A DNA stretch of 21,633 bases, taken from positions 1-21,633 of the forward strand of contig JAKBJA010000112.1 of the NCBI GenBank assembly GCA_021836225.1, given 5' to 3'. The DNA is from Pseudomonadota bacterium. Lineage in GTDB: Bacteria; Pseudomonadota; Gammaproteobacteria; Burkholderiales; Thiobacillaceae. The position numbers were made by a program, and so were the translations under genes. Shown piece by piece: positions 10,107 through 18,479 of this stretch. Numbering within the stretch: the first letter of the stretch is position 1; every line of letters starts with the position of its first letter. The notes under the pieces were generated by a model that worked only from the letters and a program-made list of their open reading frames with translations, did no database searches and was not told the DNA's origin.

Positions 10107-11599
10107 GAACGGGCATGAGCCAAACCAGAAAAATCTTACTGATCGCCGCAGCCGGTTCCGCCCTGCTCGCGCTCGGCGCAACCGGCGGCTGGTGGTGGGC
10201 CAGGCAGCCAGCGCCCATGGCAACAAAAACAGAACCCGTCAGTTCCCAGCCCAGGCAAGGCGAGGGCAAGGTGCTGTACTGGTATGACCCGATGGTTCCC
10301 CAGCAGCATTTCGACAAGCCGGGCAAGTCGCCTTTCATGGATATGGCGCTGGTTCCAAAGTATGCCGATGCGAGCGGCGAGGCGGCGGGCGTGAAGATCG
10401 ATCCGGCCGTCGCACAGAATCTCGGCGTGCGGTTGGCGAAGGTGGCGCGTATCCCGCTTGCCTTTCAGGCCCAGGCGACCGGAATCGTCGGCTTCAACGA
10501 ACGCGACGTGGCGGTCGTGCAAAATCGCAGCGCCGGTTTTGTCGAACGCGTCTGGCCCTTGGCGCCGGGCGACGTGGTGCGCGCCGGGCAGCCCCTGGCG
10601 GCGTTCCTGGTTCCCGAGTGGGCGGCGGCGCAATACGAGCTGCTGGCGATCCGCCGATCCGGCGATGCGGGCCTGCTGGCCGCGGCCCGCGACCGGCTGC
10701 GCTTGCTGGGCATGCCCGAGCGCATGATCGACGCGGTCGAAAAATCCGGCGTCGTGCAGTCGCGCTATACGGTCACCGCGCCGATTGGCGGCGTGATCCA
10801 GTCGCTCGACGTGCGCGCGGGCATGACGCTCGCGGCCGGCCAGACGCTGGCACGCATCAATGGGCTGTCGAGCGTCTGGCTGGAAGCGGCGGTGCCGCAG
10901 GCGCTGGCGGATCGGGTGGGCACAGGCGACCGCGTGAGCGCGACCGTGGCGGGAGAAGCAAGCCCCATCGAGGGCCGCATCGCCAGCATCGTGCCCGTCC
11001 TTCAGGACGCCAGCCGCACCCTGCGGGTACGGATCGAGTTGCCGAATCGAAATGGACGTTTGCGCCCGGGCATGTCCGCGCAGTTGTCCCTGCAAGGCAA
11101 GCCCAAAGGCACGGCGCTTGCCGTACCCACCGAGGCCGTCATCCGCACCGGCAGACGCGCGCTGGTCATGCTCGCAGGCGCACAAGGCCGGTACACGCCG
11201 GTCGAGGTATCGCTGGGCGAGGAGGTCGGCGACCAAACGGTCATCACGGCCGGGCTGGACGAAGGCCAGCAGGTAGTCGCGAGCGGGCAGTTCCTGCTCG
11301 ACTCCGAAGCCAGTCTCAGCGGGATTGCGGCACGGCCTGCGGAGCAAGCAGCCATGTCGGCGTCACCTGCGCTGGACGAGGCGGAGGCCACCATCAAGGG
11401 CATCGCCCCGGGTGAGATCACCCTGACCCATGGGCCGTTCAAGATGCTGGGCATGCCGGGCATGACCATGACCTTTCCCTTGGGGAAACCAGACCTGGTC
11501 CAGGGTTTCAAGGTGGGCGACAAGGTGCGCGTCGGCGTGCGCCAGACCGACGATGGACTGGTCGTCGAGCGTATCGAGAAGAGGGGAGGGAGCCAATGA
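10103..11599 (+). CDS. cusB: CusB-like adaptor with fused CusF-like C-terminal domain
   Basis: This periplasmic membrane-fusion protein bridges CusA and CusC and delivers Cu(I)/Ag(I). The start overlaps the cusC stop and has a GGGAG site eight bases upstream; it gives 498 residues. In order: an N-terminal membrane anchor (about 11-32), a heavy-metal-binding [20 protein letters not shown] motif with MDMALVPKY, a barrel-sandwich/lipoyl domain ([20 protein letters not shown]), a beta-barrel, and the membrane-proximal region. The last 75 or so residues form a CusF-like domain with His443, Met454 and Met456. The tryptophan that covers the metal in CusF is Met451 here. Fused metallochaperone tails are known in SilB-type adaptors. 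The stop overlaps the cusA start (ATGA). Confidence 0.93.
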   Translation: MRTGMSQTRKILLIAAAGSALLALGATGGWWWARQPAPMATKTEPVSSQPRQGEGKVLYWYDPMVPQQHFDKPGKSPFMDMALVPKYADASGEAAGVKIDPAVAQNLGVRLAKVARIPLAFQAQATGIVGFNERDVAVVQNRSAGFVERVWPLAPGDVVRAGQPLAAFLVPEWAAAQYELLAIRRSGDAGLLAAARDRLRLLGMPERMIDAVEKSGVVQSRYTVTAPIGGVIQSLDVRAGMTLAAGQTLARINGLSSVWLEAAVPQALADRVGTGDRVSATVAGEASPIEGRIASIVPVLQDASRTLRVRIELPNRNGRLRPGMSAQLSLQGKPKGTALAVPTEAVIRTGRRALVMLAGAQGRYTPVEVSLGEEVGDQTVITAGLDEGQQVVASGQFLLDSEASLSGIAARPAEQAAMSASPALDEAEATIKGIAPGEITLTHGPFKMLGMPGMTMTFPLGKPDLVQGFKVGDKVRVGVRQTDDGLVVERIEKRGGSQ

Positions 11600-14500
11600 T
11601 CGCCAAGCTGATTCACTGGTCGGTGGCCAATCGCATCCTGGTGCTGCTGGGCACGCTGTTCCTCGCTGCCTGGGGCATCTGGTCGGTCAAGACGACGCCG
11701 GTCGATGCGCTGCCAGACTTGTCCGATGTGCAGGTCATCATCCGCACCACGTATCCCGGCCAGGCGCCGCAGATCGTGGAGAACCAGGTCACCTATCCGC
11801 TCACCACCACCATGCTCTCGGTGCCGGGGGCCAAGACGGTGCGCGGGTTCTCCTTTTTCGGCGACAGCTTCGTCTATGTGCTGTTCGAGGACGGCACGGA
11901 TCTCTATTGGGCGCGTTCGCGCGTGCTGGAATACCTCAATCAGATCCAGTCGCGCTTGCCGGCCACGGCCCGTTCGAGCCTCGGCCCGGACGCCACCGGC
12001 GTGGGCTGGATTTACGAATACGCACTCGTCGACAGGACCGGGCGCCATGACCTGGCGCAGTTGCGCGCCCTGCAGGACTGGTTCCTGAAATTCGAGTTGA
12101 AGACCCTGCCGAACGTGGCCGAAGTGGCCACGGTGGGCGGCATGGTCAAGCAGTATCAGGTCTTGCTCGATCCGGTGAAGCTGGCCGGTTTCGGCATCAC
12201 TCAGGCCGACGTGAAGGACGCCATCGGCAAGGCGAATCAGGAGAGCGGCGGATCGGTGCTGACGCTCGGCGAGGCCGAACTGATGGTGCGCGCCAGCGGC
12301 TATCTCAAATCGCTCGCCGACTTCCGGGCCATTCCGCTCAAGCTGGCGAACGGCGTGCCGGTTCTGCTCGGCGACGTGGCGACCATTCAACTGGGTCCGG
12401 AAATGCGGCGCGGCATCGCGGAACTGGATGGCCAGGGCGAAACGGTCGGCGGCGTGGTCATTCTGCGCAGCGGCAAGAACGCGCGCGAAACCATCGCGGC
12501 GGTGCACGCCAAGCTGGAACAGCTCAAGGCCAGCCTGCCCAAGGGCGTGGAAATCGTCACCACCTACGACCGCAGCAAGCTGATCGACCGCGCGGTGGAA
12601 AACCTCACCCATAAACTCATCGAAGAGTTTATCGTCGTCGCGCTGGTGTGCGCCCTGTTCCTGTGGCATGTGCGCTCGTCGCTGGTGGCCATCGTCTCGT
12701 TGCCGCTGGGCGTGCTGACCGCCTTCGTCGCGATGCGCTACCAGGGCGTGAATGCGAACATCATGTCGTTGGGCGGCATCGCGATCGCCATCGGGGCGAT
12801 GGTGGATGCGGCCATCGTCATGATCGAGAATGCCCACAAGCATGTCGAGGCATGGAAGCGCGAACACCCCGGCCAGACGCTCCACGGCGAGTCGCACTGG
12901 CGGGTCATGACCGAGTCCGCCGTCGAGGTCGGGCCCGCGCTGTTCTTCTCGCTCCTGATCATCACCATCTCCTTCGTGCCGGTGTTCATGCTGGAAGCGC
13001 AGGAGGGCCGGCTGTTCGGCCCGCTCGCGATCACCAAGACGTATTCCATGGCCGCCGCAGCCGGTCTGTCGGTGACGCTGATTCCCGTGCTGATGGGCTA
13101 CTGGATACGCGGCAAGCTCCCGGATGAAGCGAAGAATCCGCTCAATCGCTGGCTCATCGGCGCCTACCGGCCGCTGCTGGATGCGGTGCTGGCGCGGCCG
13201 AAGACGACGCTCGCGGCGGCTGCGTTGCTGTTCCTCACCGCGGCCTGGCCGATCAGCCGCCTCGGCGGCGAGTTTCTGCCGCCGCTGGACGAAGGCGATC
13301 TGCTCTATATGCCGTCGGCGCTGCCGGGGCTGTCGGCGCAGAAAGCCAGCGAGTTGCTGCAGCAGACGGACCGCCTGATCAAGACCGTGCCCGAAGTGGC
13401 CCACGTCTTCGGCAAGGCCGGCCGCGCCGAAACCGCCACCGACCCGGCACCGCTGGAGATGTTCGAGACCACCATCCAGTTCAAGCCGCGCGACCAGTGG
13501 CGGCCGGGCATGACGCCAGAAAAATTGGTCGATGAACTGGATCGCGCGGTCAAGGTACCAGGGCTCGCCAACATCTGGATTCCACCCATCCGCAACCGCA
13601 TCGACATGCTCGCCACCGGCATCAAGAGCCCCATCGGCGTCAAGGTTTCGGGCGGCAATCTCGCCGACATCGACCGCATTGCCCAGCAGGTCGAGCAGGC
13701 CGCCAAGACGGTGCCCGGCGTCTCGTCCGCGCTGGCCGAACGGCTCACCGGCGGCCGCTATGTCGACGTCGATATCGACCGCGCCGCGGCCGCCCGCTAC
13801 GGACTCAATATCGCCGATGTGCAAGCGGTCGTGTCCGGCCTCGTCGGCGGCGAGAACGTCGGCGAGACGGTCGAGGGTTTGGCGCGCTATCCCATCAATC
13901 TGCGCTACCCGCGCGAATGGCGCGACACCGTCGAGCGGCTGACGCAATTGCCCATCGTCACGCCCATGGGCAGCCAGATCACGCTGGGCATGGTGGCGCG
14001 GGTCAAGGTGGCGGACGGCCCGCCCATGCTGAAAAGCGAAAACGCCCGCCCCTCGGGCTGGGTGTATGTGGATGTGCGCGGCCGCGACCTGGCTTCGGTG
14101 GTGGCGGACCTGCGTGCCGCCGTGGCGCGCGAGGTCAAGCTCGAACCCGGCATGAGCCTGGCTTACTCGGGGCAGTTCGAGTTCATGGAACGGGCCAATG
14201 CGCGTCTGGAGCTGGTCGTGCCGGCCACGCTGCTCATCATCTTCGTGCTGCTGTATCTCACCTTCAGACGCTTCGACGAAGCCTTGCTCATCATGCTCAC
14301 CTTGCCCTTCGCGCTCACCGGCGGGGTGTGGTTCCTGTACCTGCTCGGCTACAACCTGTCGGTCGCCACCGGGGTCGGGTTCATTGCGCTGGCCGGCGTG
14401 TCGGCCGAGTTCGGCGTGATCATGCTGCTGTACCTGAAGCAGGCCTGGCACAGGCGAATCGACGAGGGACGGGAAACCGATGCGGCCCTCCTCGAAGCCA

Positions 14501-14754
14501 TCCGCGAGGGCGCGGTGCTGCGTGTGCGGCCCAAGGCCATGACCGTGGCGGTCATCATTGCCGGCCTCCTGCCCATTCTGTGGGGCAGCGGCACCGGCAG
14601 CGAAATCATGAGCCGCATCGCCGCACCCATGGTGGGCGGCATGGTCACCGCGCCGCTCCTGTCCCTGTTCGTGATCCCCGCCGCCTATCGTTTGCTGCGC
14701 GGGCGCCGCTTGAATGCCGCGCGCACGGATTCCGGTGGCGTGTTGTCCAAATGA
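11596..14754 (+). CDS. cusA: Cu(I)/Ag(I) RND efflux pump CusA
   Basis: CusA is the inner-membrane, proton-driven pump of the heavy-metal RND exporter. The 1052-residue length is typical. There are two repeats, each with a leading helix, a large periplasmic loop and clustered helices; the N-terminus [19 protein letters not shown] and the [15 protein letters not shown] block are characteristic. The central helix pair carries [14 protein letters not shown], with the Asp and Glu of the proton relay. The three substrate methionines of E. coli CusA (573, 623 and 672) are matched by Met572 ([10 protein letters not shown]), Met622 (LEMFETTIQ) and Met671 ([12 protein letters not shown]). This places it in the monovalent-cation group rather than the Czc (Zn/Co/Cd) group. 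It is the last gene of the overlapping cusCBA set. Confidence 0.96.
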   Translation: MIAKLIHWSVANRILVLLGTLFLAAWGIWSVKTTPVDALPDLSDVQVIIRTTYPGQAPQIVENQVTYPLTTTMLSVPGAKTVRGFSFFGDSFVYVLFEDGTDLYWARSRVLEYLNQIQSRLPATARSSLGPDATGVGWIYEYALVDRTGRHDLAQLRALQDWFLKFELKTLPNVAEVATVGGMVKQYQVLLDPVKLAGFGITQADVKDAIGKANQESGGSVLTLGEAELMVRASGYLKSLADFRAIPLKLANGVPVLLGDVATIQLGPEMRRGIAELDGQGETVGGVVILRSGKNARETIAAVHAKLEQLKASLPKGVEIVTTYDRSKLIDRAVENLTHKLIEEFIVVALVCALFLWHVRSSLVAIVSLPLGVLTAFVAMRYQGVNANIMSLGGIAIAIGAMVDAAIVMIENAHKHVEAWKREHPGQTLHGESHWRVMTESAVEVGPALFFSLLIITISFVPVFMLEAQEGRLFGPLAITKTYSMAAAAGLSVTLIPVLMGYWIRGKLPDEAKNPLNRWLIGAYRPLLDAVLARPKTTLAAAALLFLTAAWPISRLGGEFLPPLDEGDLLYMPSALPGLSAQKASELLQQTDRLIKTVPEVAHVFGKAGRAETATDPAPLEMFETTIQFKPRDQWRPGMTPEKLVDELDRAVKVPGLANIWIPPIRNRIDMLATGIKSPIGVKVSGGNLADIDRIAQQVEQAAKTVPGVSSALAERLTGGRYVDVDIDRAAAARYGLNIADVQAVVSGLVGGENVGETVEGLARYPINLRYPREWRDTVERLTQLPIVTPMGSQITLGMVARVKVADGPPMLKSENARPSGWVYVDVRGRDLASVVADLRAAVAREVKLEPGMSLAYSGQFEFMERANARLELVVPATLLIIFVLLYLTFRRFDEALLIMLTLPFALTGGVWFLYLLGYNLSVATGVGFIALAGVSAEFGVIMLLYLKQAWHRRIDEGRETDAALLEAIREGAVLRVRPKAMTVAVIIAGLLPILWGSGTGSEIMSRIAAPMVGGMVTAPLLSLFVIPAAYRLLRGRRLNAARTDSGGVLSK

Positions 14755-14782
14755 TTTTCTCAAGGGCCAAGAAAGGAGGTAC

Positions 14783-14860
14783 ATGCTGATTCGTTTTCTG
14801 CCCGGCGCAACTGTGCGCCGATTGCCGTGCATTTTCAAAAGGAGATACCACCATGCGTAA
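14783..14860 (+). CDS. Possible 25-residue leader peptide ahead of copK-like gene
   Basis: A short frame starts at an ATG preceded by AAAGGAGGTAC, a near-perfect ribosome site but only three bases away. It encodes 25 mostly basic residues (MLIRFLPGATVRRLPCIFKR then RYHHA). Its TAA lies inside the first codons of the next gene (ATGCGTAA), a geometry typical of translational coupling. Either it is a real leader peptide, or the ribosome site is a remnant. No family is recognised. Confidence 0.35.
   Translation: MLIRFLPGATVRRLPCIFKRRYHHA
14803..14820 (+). repeat. Short perfect hairpin in cusA-copK gap
   Basis: CGGCGCA and TGCGCCG pair perfectly around an ACTG loop. It lies inside the possible leader peptide and just upstream of the AAAAGGAG ribosome site of the copK-like gene. 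There is no T run, so it may be an RNA processing or stability element rather than a terminator. Confidence 0.5.
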
Positions 14861-15131
14861 GTTGATTTTTTCCCTGTTGATGTTGTCGTCCCTGTCGGCG
14901 CTTGCCGCCGAAACGCAAATCCAGGGGCCGCAAACCATTGAACTCAAGGATGGAGGCAAGGTCATGGTGCAGAAGGACGGCACCATGGTTCACATCGATG
15001 CCGCGGGCAACCGCGTCAAGATGCGGGACAACGTCGCGATGGAAGCCAAGGATGGGACGAAGTTCGTCATGAAGAACAACGCCCTCTGGAAGCAGATTAT
15101 CGAGAAGGGAACCTTGAATCCGAAGTTCTGA
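14853..15131 (+). CDS. copK: CopK-like periplasmic copper-binding protein
   Basis: This 92-residue exported protein resembles CopK of Cupriavidus, a small periplasmic protein that binds Cu(I) through methionines. A signal peptide (MRKLIFSLLMLSSLSALA, cleavage about residue 18) leads to a mature chain of about 74 residues, the same size as CopK. The beta-rich body shares the pattern TIELKDGGKVMVQKDGTMV and DNVAMEAKDGTKFVMKNN, with methionines at 38, 45, 57, 63 and 73 and no cysteine. AAAAGGAG lies eight bases before the ATG. It follows cusA closely and is probably made from the same transcript. The symbol is by similarity; confidence in the family is good but rests on pattern recognition. Confidence 0.8.
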   Translation: MRKLIFSLLMLSSLSALAAETQIQGPQTIELKDGGKVMVQKDGTMVHIDAAGNRVKMRDNVAMEAKDGTKFVMKNNALWKQIIEKGTLNPKF

Positions 15132-15139
15132 TGTGGCGA

Positions 15140-15161
15140 TGGACGGCCATCGGGCCGTCCA
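15140..15161 (+). terminator. Hairpin between copK-like and cusF-like genes
   Basis: TGGACGGCC and GGCCGTCCA form a perfect nine-base-pair stem around an ATCG loop, nine bases after the copK-like stop. Flanking GGCGA and TCGCC may lengthen the stem. There is no T tract, so it could be a partial terminator or a 3'-end stabiliser that separates expression of the two neighbours. Confidence 0.5.
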
Positions 15162-15219
15162 CCGTTGTCGCCTGACAATAGATGGAACCGATTTTTAACC
15201 CGCAATGAAAGGAAGCAAA

Positions 15220-15609
15220 ATGAAGCAAACCGCGACACTCACGCTCTTGTTGGCCCTTACCGTTGGCGCTGGTACAGCGCTCGCCGGTGACAGGATGAGC
15301 GACATGAACATGGAGGGTATGGATATGGGCAAGCAGAAGTCAGGGGACATGAAGAATATGGGCGGGCAGAAGGCCATGCCAAGTGCCGCGCATACGGTGG
15401 TCGGCGTCGTGAAGGCGATCGACACCAAGGCGGGCAAGGTGACCATCGCCCACGAACCCGTGAAAAGCCTCAATTGGCCCGCGATGACGATGGCGTTCAA
15501 GATCACCGAACAGCAGGCGGCTGGGATCAAACCGGGACAGCGAGTTAACTTCGAATTCGAGGCCAAGGGAATGGATGCCACGATCACGAAAATAACGCCC
15601 GTGAAATAA
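15220..15609 (+). CDS. cusF: CusF-like periplasmic Cu(I)/Ag(I) chaperone, Met-rich N-terminus
   Basis: CusF-like proteins carry Cu(I)/Ag(I) in the periplasm to the CusB adaptor. The chosen ATG gives 129 residues and follows AAAGGA by six bases; the ATG five codons upstream has no such site. A signal peptide ends near ALA at residue 22. Residues 26-53 form a Met-rich segment (eight Met, as in MSDMNMEGMDMG), a likely extra metal-binding arm. The CusF fold follows, with all four ligands in place: His78, Trp86, Met89 and Met91 in AHEPVKSLNWPAMTMAF. It complements the fused tail on CusB, which lacks the Trp. It ends the copper cluster and converges on the DsrE-like gene. Confidence 0.93.
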   Translation: MKQTATLTLLLALTVGAGTALAGDRMSDMNMEGMDMGKQKSGDMKNMGGQKAMPSAAHTVVGVVKAIDTKAGKVTIAHEPVKSLNWPAMTMAFKITEQQAAGIKPGQRVNFEFEAKGMDATITKITPVK

Positions 15610-15619
15610 AGTCGTTTAC

Positions 15620-15651
15620 GCGTCCCCTTCGCACGGCACGGCGAGGGGCGC
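15620..15651. terminator. Imperfect hairpin between convergent operons
   Basis: Arms containing GCG-CCCC-T-CGC and GCGAGGGG-CGC pair over about eleven positions with two single-base bulges and an eight-base loop. It lies between the convergent cusF-like and DsrE-like genes and could serve as a terminator for either, but it has no clear T run. Confidence 0.35.
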
Positions 15652-15704
15652 ACCGCCACCAAAGCCTCGCTACGCCCCCTTCTGCCTACGCCGAAAGCGA
15701 AGTT

Positions 15705-16133
15705 TCAAGGCCGCCAGTAACGATAGCCCCGCAGTTGCAGCCGGATCATTTCCGGCGCGCCCGCCGGCACGAAGTCCACTTCCATGGGAAAGTCGTCGTC
15801 CTTGAGGCCGTGGGCGTGCATGCTAATGCGGCAGGCCTTGAAGCGCACGCCCTGTCGCGCCAACGCTGCGAGCAGGGTAGCGGTGTCACGGTTGTCCGAG
15901 AGCAGCGAAGTGATGCCGCCTTCGTACGCGACGACTTCGATCCTCAGCTTCTGTGGCCCGATGTCTTCCAGCACTTTCGCGATTTGAAGGAAGGCGCGGC
16001 GTTGGGCATCGGAATCACCGATCGTCATTTGCATGACGATGGGCACCGGTTTCGGCGCGGCTGCGCGGGCGGCGACGCTGGCTGGTCCGGAGAAGACAAG
16101 AATCAACAACAGGGTACGCAATACGGCAGCCAT
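15705..16133 (-). CDS. Exported DsrE/DsrF-like protein
   Basis: This 142-residue protein belongs to the DsrE/DsrF-like fold group, some of whose members handle sulfur as persulfides on a conserved cysteine. A signal peptide is visible (hydrophobic residues 5-24, cleavage near ARA or AAA at 23-26), so it should be periplasmic. Family landmarks are VVAYEGGITSLL in the centre, the single mature cysteine Cys101 in GVRFKACRISMHAHGL, and the DDFPMEVDFVPAGAPEMIRLQLRGY end. An AAAGGAG ribosome site lies before the ATG. It is the second gene of a leftward operon after a DsbG-like gene. Its partner and substrate are unknown; a role in periplasmic thiol or metal chemistry is inferred from the neighbours. 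Confidence 0.82.
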   Translation of the reverse strand: MAAVLRTLLLILVFSGPASVAARAAAPKPVPIVMQMTIGDSDAQRRAFLQIAKVLEDIGPQKLRIEVVAYEGGITSLLSDNRDTATLLAALARQGVRFKACRISMHAHGLKDDDFPMEVDFVPAGAPEMIRLQLRGYRYWRP

Positions 16134-16167
16134 GGAGTCTCCTTTGGGGAAATCGGGAATAAACGCG

Positions 16168-16749
16168 CTAGGGCAGGCGCCTGAACACCTTGCCCAGGGC
16201 CAGTGGCGAGAGCGCTCCCTGGATCAGGACGGCGCGCCCGTCCTTGCCCAAGAACAGCATGGTGGGCACGACGGGGATGTCCAGCTTGTTCAGCAGGCGC
16301 TCGTTGGCGCGCGTTTGCCGCTCGGTCTCGTCCGACGGAATCTGCTCCGCGATTCCCCCGGCATACGTTTCACCGGCGTATCGCTCTTCGTTCTCGCGCA
16401 AGGCTGCGCCCGGATCGGGCGCTTCCAGAATCGCGGCGACCTTGCCCAGACTGGTCGCATTGACGATGGCGACCGGCACCCAGCGCACTTGCAGGTTGTG
16501 CGGCCCGATGAGGCTCCGCAAACTCTTGTACAGCATGCGGCAGGCCGGGCAGTTGGGATCGAAGAAGATGTAGATGGGCCGCTTGCCTTGGCCATCCACA
16601 ATCCACGTCGCCTTCGGCAGTGCGGCGAGGATGGTATCGGCCGATGAGGTTGCGAGCGCGCGCTCGGTCTCGGCGGCCAGGCTGGCGACCGGAAACATGA
16701 GGAACATGCTGGCGAACAGTACAAGGGTATTGCTTAGGACCGGCCTCAT
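16168..16749 (-). CDS. DsbC/DsbG-like exported thioredoxin-fold protein
   Basis: This 193-residue exported protein has the catalytic thioredoxin domain of the DsbC/DsbG group. A signal peptide (residues 1-26, ending SLAA) is followed by a short linker. The active site comes next, IYIFFDPNCPACRMLYKSL, with Cys67 and Cys70 in a CPAC motif, and a cis-proline at VVP (Pro162). DsbG has CPYC and about 230 mature residues including a dimerisation domain; here only a remnant of that domain could fit before the active site, so it may be monomeric. AGGAG precedes the ATG. It is the first gene of the leftward operon, driven by a MerR-type promoter. Its likely job is reduction or isomerisation of periplasmic disulfides, fed by the CcdA-like protein of the divergent operon. 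Confidence 0.85.
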   Translation of the reverse strand: MRPVLSNTLVLFASMFLMFPVASLAAETERALATSSADTILAALPKATWIVDGQGKRPIYIFFDPNCPACRMLYKSLRSLIGPHNLQVRWVPVAIVNATSLGKVAAILEAPDPGAALRENEERYAGETYAGGIAEQIPSDETERQTRANERLLNKLDIPVVPTMLFLGKDGRAVLIQGALSPLALGKVFRRLP

Positions 16750-16778
16750 ATCGATCTCCTATCCGACAAGATGTCGTC

Positions 16779-16809
16779 AGAGTAGGGTCTGGACTCGGCT
16801 CCAGGTCAA
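16779..16809 (-). promoter_or_regulatory. MerR-type promoter for leftward thiol operon
   Basis: Read on the minus strand, TTGACC and TACTCT are separated by exactly 19 bp. The spacer holds the dyad TGGAGCCGAGTCCA. The overlong 19-bp spacer with a central dyad is the signature of MerR-family activation. The first codon of the DsbG-like gene lies about 30 bases beyond the -10. Confidence 0.8.
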
Positions 16810-16836
16810 GCCCCGTTTGCTCGGAAGCCGAAGGTG

Positions 16837-16867
16837 TTGACATGGAGTCGGCTCCAGGGTCTAAGGT
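16837..16867 (+). promoter_or_regulatory. MerR-type promoter for rightward thiol operon
   Basis: TTGACA and TAAGGT are separated by exactly 19 bp, and the spacer holds the dyad TGGAG-TCGG-CTCCA. The dyad resembles the known ZntR-type operator core and is almost a direct copy of the neighbouring leftward site. The mini-thioredoxin ATG lies about 30 bases downstream of the -10. The regulator is probably the MerR-family protein at the end of this operon. Confidence 0.85.
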
Positions 16868-16896
16868 GGCATTTCCAATATGCTGGAGGCGATGCG

Positions 16897-17175
16897 ATGA
16901 AGGTGAAAGTAGAAGTCTTTTCCTCCCCGGGCTGCGGGAAATGCGGCCATGCCAAGGAAGTGTTGCGCCGAATCGCACAGAACATGGCCGGCGGCATCGA
17001 GTGGCGCGAGGTCAACGTGCTCGAAGAGATGGACTACGCGGTCGCGCTGGGGGTGCTCTCCACCCCGGCCATCGCCATCGACGGCGAATTGGTTTTCAGC
17101 GGGCTGCCGTCCGCTGCGAAGCTGCGCGCGGCGCTGGAGGCACGGCTGGGCCCCGCCGCAGGAGCAAAGGCATGA
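16897..17175 (+). CDS. Mini-thioredoxin / small redox-active disulfide protein
   Basis: This 92-residue cytoplasmic protein has a compact thioredoxin/glutaredoxin-like fold. The active site is SSPGCGKCGHAK with Cys13 and Cys16 (CGKC), and a cis-proline follows at STP (Pro57). It belongs with the short thioredoxin-like group (thioredoxin_3 type), not with canonical 108-residue TrxA, whose motif is WCGPC. The start is chosen because TGGAGG sits eight bases upstream and the next upstream ATG would read through the promoter. No signal peptide is seen. It overlaps the CcdA-like gene by ATGA, so the two are made together, consistent with the mini-thioredoxin supplying electrons to the membrane protein. 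Confidence 0.86.
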   Translation: MKVKVEVFSSPGCGKCGHAKEVLRRIAQNMAGGIEWREVNVLEEMDYAVALGVLSTPAIAIDGELVFSGLPSAAKLRAALEARLGPAAGAKA

Positions 17176-18476
17176 TCGCGCTCTTGCTGGCAAGCGCCGT
17201 CATCCTGGGCACGCTGGCTTTTTTCGAGCCGTGCACCATCGCCACGCACACCTTGTTCACCGTGCGCGCCCATGGGCAGGGACGGGCCAGCTGCCGTCAA
17301 AGCCTGTTCGCGCTATGGCTGACCCGCAGCGCGCTGGTCGCGGGACTGCTGGTGCTGGCCACGTGGATCACGGAACCGCCCGCGTGGGGCCCCTACACCC
17401 CCAGCGCCATCCTTGCGCTCATGGCAACGGTTTATTTCGTCTCCCGCTTCGTCTATATCCCGGTGCCGCACCTAGCGTTCCACCGCCTGCTGCCGGGCGG
17501 CGCGCGGCTACCTCAGGCCGTCCAGCTCGGTCTAACGCTGCCCGCGTGTACGCTTCCGCTGTTTGTCATCGTGGCGGGCGTCGCCGTCACCGTGGATTCC
17601 ATCGCCTTCGCCGCGCTGGCCGGCCTGCTGTTCGCGAGCTTCTTTACCCTGCCGATGGTGCTGGCCGCGTTCAAGGGCATCCACGCCGAAGGTCGCGATC
17701 TGCTAAATCGCGCCGCCAAGGGCAGCCCTTTCCTGACAGCTGCACTACTCTACGGCATAGCGCTGTATCTGCTCGTACCCGCACTCGACCTGAGCATCGC
17801 CAGCCTGCGCTCGGCCTTGGAGCAAGCGAGCCTGCTCGGCATCGGGCTGGCGTTCCTGGCGGGGTTTATTTTCAGTTTCAACCCCGTGGCCTTCGCCTCC
17901 ATCCCGATGGTGCTGGCGTATGTAACCAAGGCTCATGAGGAACGCCGCGCCCTTCAGTTGGGCGGCGCCTTCATCGCGGGCATCGTGCTCACCCATGTCG
18001 CGCTCGGCGTTGCAGCCGCGCTGGGCGGCGAATGGGTCAAGACGGTGATGGGGCGGCAATGGGGGCTTGTGCTCGGCCCGCTGCTCATCGTGATGGGGCT
18101 GCTCTGGCCGGGCTGGCTGAAATTGCGCCTGCCGTGGATCACCCTGCGCGGCAAGCGCGTGGCCGGGGTGTGGGGCGCCTTCCTGCTCGGCATCCCGTTC
18201 TCGGTGGCGGTGTGCCCGTTTTGTACGCCGGCGCTCATGGTCGCGCTCACCGCAGCGGCCGCGATCGGCTCGGTGCCCTTCGCCTTCGTCCTGCTGCTGG
18301 CTTTCGCGCTGGGGCGCTCGATTCCCATCGCCCTGGGCGCTTGGGGCATGGGATGGCTCGAATCGCTGAAAGTGCTGTCGCGCCACCAGAAGGGGTTCGA
18401 GGTGGTCGCGGGCATCACGCTGATTATGACGGGGCTGTATCTTCTCAACGAATACCTTTTCATCGTTCAATACTGA
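17172..18476 (+). CDS. Duplicated CcdA/DsbD-like membrane protein
   Basis: This 434-residue protein has about eleven or twelve hydrophobic helices and resembles the electron-transferring membrane domain of CcdA/DsbD, apparently as two tandem halves. The first half has Cys21 in FFEPCTIATHTLF and Cys126 in LTLPACTLPLF, matching the paired transmembrane cysteines of that family. The second half has NPVAFASIP (residues 237-245) where a Pro-Cys would be expected, but keeps a Cys pair at 348 and 351 (AVCPFCTPALM). Family members move electrons from cytoplasmic thioredoxin to periplasmic thiol proteins. It is translationally coupled to the mini-thioredoxin and is followed three bases later by the MerR-type gene. 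A metal transporter role is a less likely alternative. Confidence 0.82.
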   Translation: MIALLLASAVILGTLAFFEPCTIATHTLFTVRAHGQGRASCRQSLFALWLTRSALVAGLLVLATWITEPPAWGPYTPSAILALMATVYFVSRFVYIPVPHLAFHRLLPGGARLPQAVQLGLTLPACTLPLFVIVAGVAVTVDSIAFAALAGLLFASFFTLPMVLAAFKGIHAEGRDLLNRAAKGSPFLTAALLYGIALYLLVPALDLSIASLRSALEQASLLGIGLAFLAGFIFSFNPVAFASIPMVLAYVTKAHEERRALQLGGAFIAGIVLTHVALGVAAALGGEWVKTVMGRQWGLVLGPLLIVMGLLWPGWLKLRLPWITLRGKRVAGVWGAFLLGIPFSVAVCPFCTPALMVALTAAAAIGSVPFAFVLLLAFALGRSIPIALGAWGMGWLESLKVLSRHQKGFEVVAGITLIMTGLYLLNEYLFIVQY

Positions 18477-18479
18477 GCC

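Noticed and set aside
10136..11347. Minus-strand frame of 403 codons
   Set aside because: Shadow of the cusB-like gene; composition is atypical and there is no ribosome site or recognisable domain.
11002..14838. Very long minus-strand open frame of 1278 codons
   Set aside because: It lies antisense to cusB/cusA, whose products are clear family members. The translation is rich in His, Arg, Gln and Gly with no domain, a usual shadow in high-GC DNA.
16842..17171. N-terminal extension of the CcdA-like frame
   Set aside because: It overlaps the mini-thioredoxin gene in another frame. The ATG at 17172 is coupled to the thioredoxin stop and begins with the expected first helix.
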